The translations under genes and the position numbers were made by a program. From contig NZ_WTLB01000002.1 of the NCBI RefSeq assembly GCF_011378855.1, positions 62,001 to 126,000 on the forward strand: a stretch of DNA of 64,000 bases, read 5' to 3'. Positions 1 to 11,463 of this stretch are shown piece after piece; within the stretch, counting starts at the first letter, position 1, and each line of letters starts with the position of its first letter. The notes below the pieces were generated by a model. The model ran no database searches, was not told where the DNA came from, and saw nothing but the letters and a program-made list of their open reading frames with translations. Origin of the DNA: Pseudoalteromonas sp. Z1A8. GTDB lineage: Bacteria; Pseudomonadota; Gammaproteobacteria; Enterobacterales; Alteromonadaceae.

Positions 1-114
1 TTTACTTTTTTATATGCTAACACGCCCTAATAATAAACAGAAAAATAGTCTGAGCTACTTTATGTCACTTTAAGCATTAGCTTTTTCTAATTAATGTAAT
101 CCAATTGATAAGAG

Positions 115-366
115 CTATAAGTTATCAATGCTAACTTCAATCTCCTGAGATAAATCAGCTCTACGACTTTCAACAATTTTAGCTAATTCAAAATCGTCAA
201 GCTGATCCATTAGTAACTCATACAATTGTGCTGGAACTAAATAAGCAACTGGCTCATTATATTTTAAAATCTCGATAGCTTCTCCATCAGCTTTATTTAA
301 GAGCGCAATTGGGTTTTTCCTCAGTTCTGAAATACTTGCTGAACAATCAGCTAATAACGCTTTCAT
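115..366 (-). CDS. Phd/YefM-type (StbD-like) antitoxin, no toxin adjacent
   Basis: This is an 83-residue protein of the Phd/YefM antitoxin type. Such proteins bind operator DNA through the N-terminal half and neutralise a RelE/StbE-type toxin with the C-terminal half. The visible support is the N-terminal pattern ADCSASISELRKNP, followed by an EPVAYLVPAQLYELL stretch typical of the family, and an acidic C-terminal tail. In TA operons the toxin normally follows the antitoxin. Here the 114 bases downstream on the minus strand carry stops and no ORF of useful length, so the antitoxin looks solitary unless the toxin lies elsewhere. The family call is good; the function as a lone regulator is inference. 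Confidence 0.8.
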   Translation of the reverse strand: MKALLADCSASISELRKNPIALLNKADGEAIEILKYNEPVAYLVPAQLYELLMDQLDDFELAKIVESRRADLSQEIEVSIDNL

Positions 367-440
367 AAAACACCTGATAAAGTTAAATCTGTGCTTAATT
401 TTAAGTTTTTAAACTCAATCTGTATATTTTTATAATTACT

Positions 441-1451
441 TTACTCTTTCACTGCATCTATAACTGTTTCAACATCCACAACTTGATTCTGGTTACCTTT
501 AATAACCACTGTCGCTGATATTTTATCTTGAATAGCTTGTCTGTTTGGATCCCAATATATCTGCAAAAACCCTAACAGCCCGGTGGCAAAGCCTGCACCA
601 TAGCCGCCGTAGCGACCAAAACAATCTAATAAACCCAATGGCTCACCGCTTAGGGCGACAACACGGATATTACACGCTTTTTTACCCGGTGTTTGGCCAC
701 GCCAAAGTAACGAGAACAACGTAAAGTAAACAGCAGCCCAGCCAAAACCCAAACCTAAATCTTGAATAATGCCTTTGCTCCACTGCAAAATACTGTTTGT
801 AGTTGTTTGTGCTGGCTTTTCTTCTATTAACTGTGCAGGCTTTATTTCGTTATTTTCACTGAGCACTAATAGATGTAAAAATACGGTAGCAAGTTGTGGG
901 TTTTGTAGGTCATCCATTTCTGCTAATTTGGGAACTTGCCCAATTAAATTATCAAGCGCGTTTTGTTGGCAAGGTTGCTCACAGCTGTCATCGGCTGTTT
1001 GCGCTAAATAAGTATTTACGTGTTGTTTTTCTGTGGCGGTAAGCTGAATTTCATCTTGTATTTTTACGCCCTGAACAGCTAAACCTTGATCGGCGTTATC
1101 GTCTTCTAGGTAATCAATGCCAATTGAAAGCACAGTAAGTGCGCTTACAAATAAAATACTTGCTGCCGTTATTTTTAAGATTCTTCGCCACACATTCGAC
1201 ATTTTAGGAAGGTATTGCTGTGCAGTACCTTTATAAAAAGCCATTGCAGCGACAAATGCTATTAAAGCCGCGCTGAGTTTGGCTGCTAAAAATATCAGTG
1301 CAACATCAATAATAATCGCTAGTGCACGCCGAATTGGCGTAGCTAAAGGCAAGCCCAGTAAAGCACTGTCTATTTTAAAGGCGTAGGGGGTAACAACTTC
1401 TCGGGTTTCAGAATTTGATAATTCTAATTGTTCTATCTCTTTGGCTTTCAT
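441..1451 (-). CDS. RDD-family integral membrane protein
   Basis: A 336-aa membrane protein. The N-terminal half has hydrophobic segments around residues 45-70 and 90-112. A long polar, cysteine-containing loop follows (about 115-225, with closely spaced Cys in a DDSCEQPCQQN stretch). The C-terminal part has further membrane segments and the RDD-type pattern LLWRGQTPGKKACNIRVV. RDD proteins are poorly defined; some act as small-molecule or sodium/proton transporters. The gene is monocistronic, with the OYE gene terminator upstream of it. The paired cysteines suggest the loop faces the periplasm, which is inference. No function is assigned. Confidence 0.75.
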   Translation of the reverse strand: MKAKEIEQLELSNSETREVVTPYAFKIDSALLGLPLATPIRRALAIIIDVALIFLAAKLSAALIAFVAAMAFYKGTAQQYLPKMSNVWRRILKITAASILFVSALTVLSIGIDYLEDDNADQGLAVQGVKIQDEIQLTATEKQHVNTYLAQTADDSCEQPCQQNALDNLIGQVPKLAEMDDLQNPQLATVFLHLLVLSENNEIKPAQLIEEKPAQTTTNSILQWSKGIIQDLGLGFGWAAVYFTLFSLLWRGQTPGKKACNIRVVALSGEPLGLLDCFGRYGGYGAGFATGLLGFLQIYWDPNRQAIQDKISATVVIKGNQNQVVDVETVIDAVKE

Positions 1452-1543
1452 TTGTTTTCTTGTTATTAAAATAGGTAACCCGGTTAACTTACGCGTTTTT
1501 TATTTTTTGCTCAAGGTAAAGCTAATAGAATCAGTGCACAAAA

Positions 1544-1568
1544 AAGGGCTGCATAAAATGCAGCCCTT
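1544..1568 (-). terminator. Rho-independent terminator of the OYE reductase gene
   Basis: Perfect inverted repeat AAGGGCTGCA/TGCAGCCCTT with a short loop, followed on the minus strand by a run of T. It lies about 36 bases downstream of the reductase stop codon. Confidence 0.85.
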
Positions 1569-1603
1569 CATGTTTTTACTCAATGTTTATTACTTACTAG
1601 CAA

Positions 1604-2689
1604 TTATACCGTTGGATAATCGGTATAGCCTTGCTCTGCACCACCAAACAAAGTGTCTGGATTGTGGCTATTAAGCGGCTTGCCTTGCTTTAGGCGTGCT
1701 GGTAAATCTGGGTTTGATACAAACGGGCGACCAAAGCCAATCATGTCGGCCCAGCCTTCGCTAAGTGCTTTGTTTGCGCGCTCTTTGGTGTACTTGCCTG
1801 CGTAAATTAATATACCCCTGTAGGCTTTACGAATAGCGTATTTAAACTCAACACTCATTAAAGGTGCATCATCCCAATCGGCTTCAGCTATATGCATGTA
1901 ACCTACACCGGCTTTATTTAATGCCTCAGAAACCGCTAAATAAGTTTCCTCAGGGTTTTCGTCTACAGTGCCATTAAGAGTTGTTAACGGGGCTAGTCTT
2001 ACGCCTACTTTGCTGCTACCAATTTCGTCGCTAACAGCATTTACTACTTCAATTAAAAAGCGTATACGGTTTTGCACGCTGCCACCATATTCATCGGTGC
2101 GAGCATTTGATTCTGAGTCTAAAAATTGGTTAATAAGGTAACCATTTGCAGCATGAAGCTCTATGCCATCAAATCCTGCATTAACTGCATTTTTAGCAGC
2201 TTGACGAAATTCGCCTATGGCTTGCGTAATATCTTGTTTGCTCATTTCGCGTGGTAGTTGGGTGTCTACAAAACCCGGCGCGCCATTTGTATCTACAAAT
2301 ACTTTTACGTCTTTTGCAGCAATAGCCGAGGCTGAAATAGGCTGCACGCCACCGGTGTTGTCACTGTGGGTAACACGGCCAACATGCCAAAGCTGAGCAA
2401 ACATCACGCCACCAGCGCTATGTACTGCGCTTGTTACTTTACTCCAACCTGCAACTTGCTCATTTGAATAAATACCCGGTGTCCAAGCGTAACCTTTACC
2501 AAGCTCACTAATTTGCGTGCCTTCGCTTACAATTAGCCCGGCACTTGCGCGCTGTGCGTAATATGTTGCCATTAAGTCGTTAGCTATATCGCCAGGCTGT
2601 GTTGAACGCGAGCGAGTCATTGGGGGCATAACGATACGGTTTTTTAATGTTTTACTTGCAAGTTCTATTGGTTCAAAAAGTAATGTCAT
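1604..2689 (-). CDS. nemA: Old-yellow-enzyme alkene reductase (NemA-like)
   Basis: A 361-aa FMN-dependent ene-reductase of the OYE family, close in length to E. coli NemA (365 aa). It would reduce activated C=C bonds such as N-ethylmaleimide, or nitro-esters, using NAD(P)H. Visible hallmarks are the N-terminal LFEPIELASKTLKNRIVMPPMTRSR, the AQLWHVGR motif near residue 100, the active-site HAANGYLINQFLD segment (around 180), the SNARTDEYGGS loop and the C-terminal FGRPFVSNPDLPARL flavin-phosphate motif. It stands alone, with an upstream gap of about 180 bases shared with a divergent gene and its own terminator. Natural substrate unknown. Confidence 0.92.
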   Translation of the reverse strand: MTLLFEPIELASKTLKNRIVMPPMTRSRSTQPGDIANDLMATYYAQRASAGLIVSEGTQISELGKGYAWTPGIYSNEQVAGWSKVTSAVHSAGGVMFAQLWHVGRVTHSDNTGGVQPISASAIAAKDVKVFVDTNGAPGFVDTQLPREMSKQDITQAIGEFRQAAKNAVNAGFDGIELHAANGYLINQFLDSESNARTDEYGGSVQNRIRFLIEVVNAVSDEIGSSKVGVRLAPLTTLNGTVDENPEETYLAVSEALNKAGVGYMHIAEADWDDAPLMSVEFKYAIRKAYRGILIYAGKYTKERANKALSEGWADMIGFGRPFVSNPDLPARLKQGKPLNSHNPDTLFGGAEQGYTDYPTV

Positions 2690-2869
2690 AATGCCTCCTA
2701 AGTTTGATTGCGCTCATAATAACGTAACCAAGCACCTGCAAAAACAACAAAAACTGCAAAATAGTTTTGTTGTATCTGCAATAAAGCTACAAAGTAAAAC
2801 ACATTAACTTTAGGTGAACTAAATGTATTTTATTGACTCTTAACAGCACTATTAAGTTGAGGGTTTGAT

Positions 2870-3646
2870 GTGAATAAAGGGAATGCATGGCCGTGGGTTA
2901 TCTCGTTATGTATACACGCTATTGTGTTGTACTTTTTGTTTTCGCAATCTATTAAAGTTGCGCCGCCAAAGGAGGAAAAAAGCGCAATAATACAGGCCTA
3001 TGTTACGGTTAATTTAGCAAGCCTACCTAAGCCAAGCTCAGTTGTTACAACAACTAATGCGCCTGATATAGAACCTGTAAATACTAAAACTGATGCACCA
3101 AATGCAGCGACCTCTAACACTACACCTATAAAAAAAGATTCTACAAAAGCCAAAGTAAAGGTGACTAAAAAAACGCAAGCCAAAACCACCACGTTACAAA
3201 AGGCACAAACAGAGCTTAAAAAAGAGCCTGTAAAACCTGTTGAATCCCAGTTAGCCACGCCTTCAGAGCCTACAACAAAAGTTTCTCAAACATTTAAAAA
3301 GCTAAATCCATACGCGCCGCTATTTGGCTCTCCTGTAAATAATATGACTAATAAAAAAATGGTCTCCTTTGATGAAAATAAAAGCTCTGAAAATGATGAG
3401 ATAAACAATAAGCCCACTATTAAAACACCAGTAAAGTCTGATAAATCAGAAGTTATTAGCCAAAATACAACAGGCACACGACGATTAGAAAAATTTAATG
3501 GTAAATGCTATTTAATTGATACTTCAACAGTATTTGGTAGTAATGGCATGCCTCAAGGTAGCGGTAAACCCTGCCCTGAGGATAAAACTGATAAAGAAAT
3601 TATGTTTGAAAAAATCATGAAAAAATGGAGTCGTAAAAATAATTAG
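2870..3646 (+). CDS. TonB-like N-terminally anchored, Lys/Thr/Pro-rich protein of unknown function
   Basis: A 258-aa protein starting with GTG. Residues 8-26 form a single membrane anchor in the manner of TonB/TolA N-termini (WPWVISLCIHAIVLYFLF). A low-complexity Lys/Thr/Pro/Ala-rich spacer spans about 50-140. A small C-terminal segment contains two cysteines (KCYLIDTSTVFGSNGMPQGSGKPC) that could form a disulfide. The topology suggests a periplasm-spanning protein anchored in the inner membrane. No TonB C-terminal domain and no ExbB/ExbD neighbour is seen, so a TonB energy-transduction role is not supported. The gene is followed by a CIA30 gene on the same strand after 67 bases. Confidence 0.7.
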   Translation: MNKGNAWPWVISLCIHAIVLYFLFSQSIKVAPPKEEKSAIIQAYVTVNLASLPKPSSVVTTTNAPDIEPVNTKTDAPNAATSNTTPIKKDSTKAKVKVTKKTQAKTTTLQKAQTELKKEPVKPVESQLATPSEPTTKVSQTFKKLNPYAPLFGSPVNNMTNKKMVSFDENKSSENDEINNKPTIKTPVKSDKSEVISQNTTGTRRLEKFNGKCYLIDTSTVFGSNGMPQGSGKPCPEDKTDKEIMFEKIMKKWSRKNN

Positions 3647-3713
3647 CTTTAAATAAGTGAACAAATAATATGTTTATCCGTATTGATAAGCTTAAAGTAC
3701 TTAGGAGTAAGCC

Positions 3714-4238
3714 ATGATCACCAAACAACTATCATCACTTTTTGTATTTAATTTATTAGTTGTAAGTGCGCAAGCTAATGCAAACCAGCGCTGGTACGTT
3801 GTTAACGACTCAGTAATGGGCGGTGTATCTAATAGCCAATTCACACAAACTCAAGAAAGTTTGCTGTTTACAGGCAATGTTTCGCTTGATAATAACGGCG
3901 GTTTTGCATCAATACGTACAGAGCTAAATACACAAAGCCAAAATATTAAAGCTATAGCGCTGCGTGTTAAGGGTGACGGGCAAACTTATCATCTTAGGCT
4001 CAGAACAACTAATTCTCTTGATGGCGCAGCGTACACTCATTCATTTAAAACAGTAAAAAATGAATGGGTAGATATAAACTTTGCTCCAAGTGATTTTACT
4101 TTAACGTATCGCGGTCGCATGCTTGAGCAACAACCAACTATTGATTTTGATGATATTAAACAACTAGGCTTTATGATTGCAGGTAAGCAAGAAGGTGAGT
4201 TTGAACTAGAAGTGAGTAAAATTGAGTTTAAAAGCTAA
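3714..4238 (+). CDS. CIA30-family protein (complex I intermediate-associated protein 30 fold)
   Basis: A 174-aa protein with an N-terminal hydrophobic signal (about residues 1-22, ending around VSAQANA). It is followed by a jelly-roll-type CIA30 domain: WYVVNDSVMGGVSNSQF at the start, GGFASIRTELN in the middle, then LRVKGDGQTYHLRLRT and the terminal LGFMIAGKQEGEFELEVSKIEF. This WxxVNDxVMGGxS signature is typical of the bacterial family, whose biochemical role is unknown. A Shine-Dalgarno-like TTAGGAG lies just upstream of the ATG. The signal peptide suggests export, unlike the mitochondrial namesake. Confidence 0.85.
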   Translation: MITKQLSSLFVFNLLVVSAQANANQRWYVVNDSVMGGVSNSQFTQTQESLLFTGNVSLDNNGGFASIRTELNTQSQNIKAIALRVKGDGQTYHLRLRTTNSLDGAAYTHSFKTVKNEWVDINFAPSDFTLTYRGRMLEQQPTIDFDDIKQLGFMIAGKQEGEFELEVSKIEFKS

Positions 4239-4259
4239 CCCACCAGCATGTTGGTGGCG

Positions 4260-4796
4260 CTAAATAGTATAGTCGTCGCCTCGCCTTTTCATTTCACTAA
4301 TAACCAACTCAACCATTTGTTGTTTTACTGCCGCTTGCTCTGATTTCAACTCTCCAAGTTGCAGCTCTAGCATGTCTATTTGCTCTTGTTGTTGCGTGTT
4401 TTTATATTTTTTAGAGCCTAAGTGCTCTGCATCTAAAGTTAAATTGGCATCACTTTTATTTATCTCATTGGCGCTGCTATCTATGGTTAAACTTCGCTGT
4501 ACTGGGCTTTGTTTAAGTTTATTAATTTGTTCTTGCAGCGCAATAACTCGCCCAGTAAAGTGCTTGTATACTTTTTCTAGATTTTTATATTGATTGCTAA
4601 ACGTAGCGTTATCTTCACTATATTCTTGCGCTTTGGTATCTAGAAACTTAGATAACACATATTTTGGCTCTTCTTCATTCTCTTCCTCGCTATTTTCTCC
4701 ACTCGCTTTTTCAACAGATAGTTTATCTGATTGCGCTAAAGGTTGAGTATTTGGGTTGTGTACTTGGTATGGAATGGGAGTCGGTGAAATCTTCAT
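4260..4796 (-). CDS. Hypothetical coiled-coil protein
   Basis: A 178-aa soluble protein I do not recognise. The N-terminus is proline/asparagine rich and followed by an acidic stretch (EENEEEPK). Then come two heptad-like helical regions, about residues 65-95 (LEKVYKHFTGRVIALQEQINKL) and 130-170 (QEQIDMLELQLGELKSEQAAVKQQMVELV), that look like coiled coils. No signal peptide and no membrane segment. Convergent with the CIA30 gene, 21 bases apart. Confidence 0.65.
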   Translation of the reverse strand: MKISPTPIPYQVHNPNTQPLAQSDKLSVEKASGENSEEENEEEPKYVLSKFLDTKAQEYSEDNATFSNQYKNLEKVYKHFTGRVIALQEQINKLKQSPVQRSLTIDSSANEINKSDANLTLDAEHLGSKKYKNTQQQEQIDMLELQLGELKSEQAAVKQQMVELVISEMKRRGDDYTI

Positions 4797-4887
4797 TATT
4801 TTATCCCTAAAATAGCTTTGTAACTATTATAGGTATCGACCTCGTATTAAAATCCTTAAGTAAATTTTATTGTTAGCTAAAAGCAAA

Positions 4888-4914
4888 AAGCCCCACTTTA
4901 TTAAAGTAGGGCTT
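4888..4914 (-). terminator. Terminator downstream of the 84-aa membrane protein gene
   Basis: Inverted repeat AAGCCCTACTTTA/TAAAGTGGGGCTT read on the minus strand, with one wobble pair, then TTTTTGCTTTT. It ends the operon-like pair at 4939-5703. Confidence 0.8.
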
Positions 4915-4938
4915 ATACCAATTTATTAAACTAACTCG

Positions 4939-5193
4939 TTACTTAGTGCTCTGGCTATCTTGCGAGAGCGCAATAAGAGCAAGCGCTGCATTGAGGCGAG
5001 TATTTAAATTATTATAAATAGTCATGCCAAACACACCGATAATACAAACTATTAAACCCATTTGTAGGTTAACGCTCATCTCTAGTAAAAAAACAGCTGC
5101 AACGAGTAAGCATAGCGCCAATGCATAAATAATAGATTGAAAGGTAAAGTTAATATCACCTTTGGCTATTTTAAGTAATTCATCTTTATTCAT
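4939..5193 (-). CDS. Small two-helix membrane protein of unknown function
   Basis: An 84-aa protein with two hydrophobic segments, about residues 17-38 (IIYALALCLLVAAVFLLEM) and 44-60 (MGLIVCIIGVFGMTIYNNL), and charged ends. I do not recognise the family. It lies 30 bases downstream of the FKBP gene on the same strand and is followed by a terminator, so co-transcription is likely. Confidence 0.65.
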   Translation of the reverse strand: MNKDELLKIAKGDINFTFQSIIYALALCLLVAAVFLLEMSVNLQMGLIVCIIGVFGMTIYNNLNTRLNAALALIALSQDSQSTK

Positions 5194-5223
5194 AATTTAC
5201 TTCCTTGTTATTTAATTTAATTA

Positions 5224-5703
5224 CTAAGACTCAATTGCCAGTAACTCTACTTCAAAAATAAGTACTGAGGCAGGAGGAATACTCCCTACCCGTTTTTCGC
5301 CGTACGCTAATTGATGCGGTACGTATAACGTGTATTTGTCGCCTGGGCTCATCAGTTGTAAGCCTTCAGTCCAGCCTTTAATAACTTGGTGTAAACCAAA
5401 GCTAATCGGTGTTTTACGCTCTACTGAGCTGTCAAACACAGTGCCGTCGATTAGTGTGCCATGGTAATGCACGTTAACCATACTTTTTGAGGTTGGTGTG
5501 TTTTCACTATCGCCTTTATGGATTACTTTATACTGTAGGCCAGATGCGGTTTCGACCACGCCCTCTACTTTTGCGTTAGCGGCTAAGTAATCTGCACCTA
5601 TTTGTGCATTTATGCCTGCTTGTTGTTTTGCTTTTTTACTATTTTGAAATATTAAAAAACAAAAAATGGCGATAACCACCGCCAAAATTATATTGATCAT
5701 CAT
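5224..5703 (-). CDS. Membrane-anchored FKBP-type peptidyl-prolyl isomerase
   Basis: A 159-aa protein with an N-terminal membrane anchor (residues 2-20, INIILAVVIAIFCFLIF) and a C-terminal FKBP domain from about 50 onward. FKBP hallmarks are VHYHGTLIDGTVFDSS, FGLHQVIKGWTEGLQLMSPGDKY and LAYGEKRVGSIPPASVLIFEVELL, which supply the usual Tyr, Asp, Trp and Phe pocket residues. It should accelerate cis-trans prolyl isomerisation. The uncleaved anchor makes a periplasm-facing enzyme tethered to the inner membrane plausible. It lies 17 bases downstream of the Lon-type protease gene, suggesting one transcript for protein quality control (inference). Confidence 0.9.
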   Translation of the reverse strand: MMINIILAVVIAIFCFLIFQNSKKAKQQAGINAQIGADYLAANAKVEGVVETASGLQYKVIHKGDSENTPTSKSMVNVHYHGTLIDGTVFDSSVERKTPISFGLHQVIKGWTEGLQLMSPGDKYTLYVPHQLAYGEKRVGSIPPASVLIFEVELLAIES

Positions 5704-5720
5704 TAACCTTTTTCATTGTT

Positions 5721-8165
5721 TTACTTTTCGTTATCTGACTCTTCGTCTTTTTCGTCGTCATCATCGCCATTAACTATGTCGGCAATTTCTTTAAGACGAG
5801 CAAGTGCAATCCCGTTTACTGAGTTTTCTGGATACTGGTCATCAATAATATCGCCAGCTTCTATATCCATTAACAAGTTAAGCGCTTGGTCTACGGTTTC
5901 TACTGCATAAATATTAAATTTACCCGATTCAACCGCATTAAGTATTTCGTCATCAAGCACTAAATTAACTTGGTTTGATTTAGGAATGATAACGCCTTGC
6001 GAACCTGTTAAACCACGCATTTTACACAGTTTAAAAAAGCCTTCTATTTTTTCGTTTACGCCACCAATGGCTTGTACATCGCCGTGTTGGTTAATAGAGC
6101 CGGTAAGCGCAATAGATTGGCTAATAGGTAGGCTTGTAATAGACGATATAAGCGCACACAACTCTGCTAAAGATGCGCTATCGCCATCTATGTAACCATA
6201 GCTTTGCTCAATAGCAATATTAGCGCTAAGCGTTAAGCTAAAGTGCTGCGCATATTTATTACCAAGGTAGCCGGTAAGTAGCATAACGCCTTTTGAGTGA
6301 ATTGCTTTACCAAGCTCGGCTTCGCGCTCTACATCTATTACACCATCGGCGCCAGCATAAACCGTTGCGGTAATACGCGCTGGTGTACCAAACGAGGTAT
6401 CGCCAATGTGTAATACGGTTAAGCCATTTACTTTACCAATGGCTTGGCCGTCGGTTGCAATAAGTGTGTGACCTTCTTTTATGTCACTTAGCATATTTTC
6501 GCTAATTTGGCCGGTACGGTATTGCTTACCCTCAATGGCCTCGTCAATATGGTGCGCATCAATAACAGTTAATTTATCTTGTTTTGCGTAGTAACTCGCT
6601 TCTGCAATAAGCTCAAGTACATCAGCAAAACGCGCTGACAATTTATTTTGATGCTCAGCTTGGCGGTAACTAAATTTAAGTAAACGCACCATAGCAGCCT
6701 GCGTTGCAGTGCACTTTAATGTTTGCTCACAATACTCGGTTACTTTAGTAATAAACTGATATTGCAATTTATCACTACTTGGCAAGTAGTAATCAAAGTC
6801 GGCTAATACTCTAAATAGCTCTGCAAATTCTTCGTCGTATTCACCTATGGTGTAGTACAACTCACGCGAACCTAATAAAATAATTTTTACATCAAGCGGT
6901 ATAAGCTGCGGGCGAAGTGTAAAGCTCGTCCCTACTGTGCTGTCTTGGTACGGTAAATCGTTTTTTATTTGGTGTGTTTTTAACGCGAGCTTTAAACCAT
7001 CCCACACTTGTGGGTTTGCCATGATTTTTTCAGCGTCCATAATTAAATAGCCGCCATTAGCACGGTGTAATGCACCTGCCTGAATTGAGCGATAACAAGT
7101 AATTAAAGAGCCTTGCGATGTTGAGTACTCAATTTTGCCAAATATATTGCCAAACGTTGGGTTAGGCTCGTACACAACCGGTGCTGCGTCGTCTTCTTTA
7201 AACTCAACTAAAATGTTAGGTGCAAAAAAGTCGGTAAGCATGCCTTTTCGGTCAAAGTCTTCTTTGCTTTCTTCACTTTCGTCTTCGTCATCGAGCCATT
7301 CAAGTACCGCGTCTATAATTTCAACGCGAATATCTTTTAAGTAACGCAGTACGCCAATATGAGTTGCGTATTTATGTTCTAAGTCTTTTAAAAGTGGTTT
7401 AGTGGCTTGCTCTGCTGTCGACTTTTTAAGGTTACGTTGTTTTTCTTTTGATTCGCGTTTCCAACGTGGCAGCTCTATTAACGCTTCTATTAATGCATCT
7501 TCTAGCTTTTCAATTTTTTCAAAAAACTCTTCACGTAACGTTTCTTCAAGTTCGCCAAATTCGCTGTCGCTTAATTGTTTACCATCTACAAGTGGTGCAA
7601 ACCCGACTGAATTTTTTTCTTCTACTAATGCAACGCTTTGCTCAAACGCCGCAATTTCTACTGCGGTAATAGCACTGTCGTAGGCGTCGTTAAATTCACG
7701 GTCGATTGATTTTTTCTTACGCTGATACGCTGGGTTATCAAATGCAGCAGGAAAGGTGTCGAGCACTTCATCTAAAAATGAATCTATGTCGTCACTAAGT
7801 TGCTTGCTTTGTCCTGGTTGCATAAACAATGCAATGGGCTCTCTGTGATCATCGTAATTATTTACGTATAACCATTCGTTTGGCGTTGAGCGGTCTTTTG
7901 CGTGTTGCTTAAGTTTATCTTTAACAAGCGTAAAACGCCCGTGAGCAGCCTCGCCCATTACATAAACGTTATAACCCGGCAGTTCCATCCCTAATGAAAA
8001 ATCTAAAGCACTTTGGGCGCGTTGTTGGCCTATAAACGTAAGTTGCTCTGGGTATGGATTGCTCATGCACGTGTTTACGTGATTAGTAGATATACTCGGT
8101 GCGAGCTTTGAAACAGATAGTGGCAGCAATTTTTTCGTCATTCTAACTTCTTTTTTTACCAGCAT
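5721..8165 (-). CDS. Lon-family protein with degenerate ATPase and intact Ser-Lys protease domain (YcbZ-like)
   Basis: An 814-aa protein of the atypical Lon group typified by E. coli YcbZ. The N-terminal two thirds hold an AAA-like region whose P-loop position reads VMGEAAHGRFTLV, so it lacks the GxxGxGK[ST] lysine. A helical charged insert lies at about 190-300. The C-terminal Lon protease domain (about 560-760) has the nucleophile context YIDGDSASLAE and the lysine context GVNEKIEGF. Canonical Lon would both bind ATP and degrade proteins; here ATP use is doubtful. The tail is highly acidic (GDDDDEKDEESDNEK). An alternative start, MTKKLLPL at 8141, is about equally plausible. Confidence 0.88.
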   Translation of the reverse strand: MLVKKEVRMTKKLLPLSVSKLAPSISTNHVNTCMSNPYPEQLTFIGQQRAQSALDFSLGMELPGYNVYVMGEAAHGRFTLVKDKLKQHAKDRSTPNEWLYVNNYDDHREPIALFMQPGQSKQLSDDIDSFLDEVLDTFPAAFDNPAYQRKKKSIDREFNDAYDSAITAVEIAAFEQSVALVEEKNSVGFAPLVDGKQLSDSEFGELEETLREEFFEKIEKLEDALIEALIELPRWKRESKEKQRNLKKSTAEQATKPLLKDLEHKYATHIGVLRYLKDIRVEIIDAVLEWLDDEDESEESKEDFDRKGMLTDFFAPNILVEFKEDDAAPVVYEPNPTFGNIFGKIEYSTSQGSLITCYRSIQAGALHRANGGYLIMDAEKIMANPQVWDGLKLALKTHQIKNDLPYQDSTVGTSFTLRPQLIPLDVKIILLGSRELYYTIGEYDEEFAELFRVLADFDYYLPSSDKLQYQFITKVTEYCEQTLKCTATQAAMVRLLKFSYRQAEHQNKLSARFADVLELIAEASYYAKQDKLTVIDAHHIDEAIEGKQYRTGQISENMLSDIKEGHTLIATDGQAIGKVNGLTVLHIGDTSFGTPARITATVYAGADGVIDVEREAELGKAIHSKGVMLLTGYLGNKYAQHFSLTLSANIAIEQSYGYIDGDSASLAELCALISSITSLPISQSIALTGSINQHGDVQAIGGVNEKIEGFFKLCKMRGLTGSQGVIIPKSNQVNLVLDDEILNAVESGKFNIYAVETVDQALNLLMDIEAGDIIDDQYPENSVNGIALARLKEIADIVNGDDDDEKDEESDNEK

Positions 8166-8183
8166 ATTCGCTGGCCTTTGGGC

Positions 8184-8212
8184 GTATTAAGTGGCCCGCA
8201 GCCACTTAATAC
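8184..8212. repeat. Perfect 12-bp inverted repeat between two minus-strand genes
   Basis: GTATTAAGTGGC, a 5-base spacer, then GCCACTTAATAC. It lies just downstream of the zinc-ribbon gene stop and just upstream of the Lon-type gene start. There is no T-run on either side, so it is not a clear terminator. It could be an operator or an RNA processing or stability hairpin. Confidence 0.6.
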
Positions 8213-8218
8213 TTATAT

Positions 8219-8677
8219 TTAAGGGTGCAGTGCCTTACGACTAAAATAGATTCCATCACATTCAATACACGGTGTAATTTGTGTAGCGTGATAAACATCG
8301 TAACTATGGGTGCAATTCTTACATACTAATGTGCCCATGGCTATCCATTCGCCTGCGTGATACACACCATTGTGCTTAAAATCTTGACTTAAAGATTGCC
8401 ACTCAAGCTGGGTTTTATCTTCTATGTGCGAAAGTTCAAACCAAAGAGACTCTTTAAGCTCTTGCCATGCAAGCGAATTATAGTGTGATTCGTTCTCTAC
8501 TATATGTTCAATATCATTCTTTAAATAGCTTTTATAGAGCTCATATCTTTCTTGACTTAAATCTTTAAGCGCCTGCTCAGATTCAACAAACCCAGAAACC
8601 ACATCTTTTAAACCATGCTCTTTCACATCTTTTATCCAATGGGTAAAACTGCTAAGCCATGTTTTGTAATCAGTCAT
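8219..8677 (-). CDS. Zinc-ribbon protein of the YbeL family (DUF1451)
   Basis: A 152-aa cytoplasmic protein. The N-terminal two thirds are helical and charged. The C-terminus carries two CxxC knuckles (VCKNCTHSYDVY and PCIECDGIYFSR) that should bind zinc. E. coli ybeL is likewise encoded beside leuS on the opposite strand, so synteny supports the assignment. Function is unknown. It faces away from leuS across a gap of about 195 bases that must hold both promoters. Confidence 0.85.
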   Translation of the reverse strand: MTDYKTWLSSFTHWIKDVKEHGLKDVVSGFVESEQALKDLSQERYELYKSYLKNDIEHIVENESHYNSLAWQELKESLWFELSHIEDKTQLEWQSLSQDFKHNGVYHAGEWIAMGTLVCKNCTHSYDVYHATQITPCIECDGIYFSRKALHP

Positions 8678-8748
8678 TTTTTACTCCTTCAAAATTGCTG
8701 TTAAATCAGTCTGTAACTTATGTTTTTAGCTAACCACACTATAAAAAA

Positions 8749-8762
8749 GCAGGTTAACCTGC
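8749..8762 (-). terminator. Terminator-shaped palindrome oriented toward the YbeL-type gene
   Basis: The perfect palindrome GCAGGTTAACCTGC is followed on the minus strand by TTTTTT. No minus-strand gene lies upstream. It may block antisense transcription coming from leuS or attenuate the YbeL-type transcript. Confidence 0.45.
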
Positions 8763-8873
8763 ACTGAAAGTTACAATTTAATAAAAGCATGTTTTTGACG
8801 CTGTGAATAGTGTTTTATTTGGGGTATCCTAACGGCAATTTTTTATTAGTTTGCAAGAAGTCTGGAACCATAG

Positions 8874-11462
<2,589 letters not shown>

Positions 11463-11463
11463 T

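Noticed and set aside
2870..3646. TonB energy transducer
   Set aside because: Only the N-terminal anchor and Lys/Pro spacer resemble TonB; the C-terminal TonB domain and ExbBD neighbours are missing.
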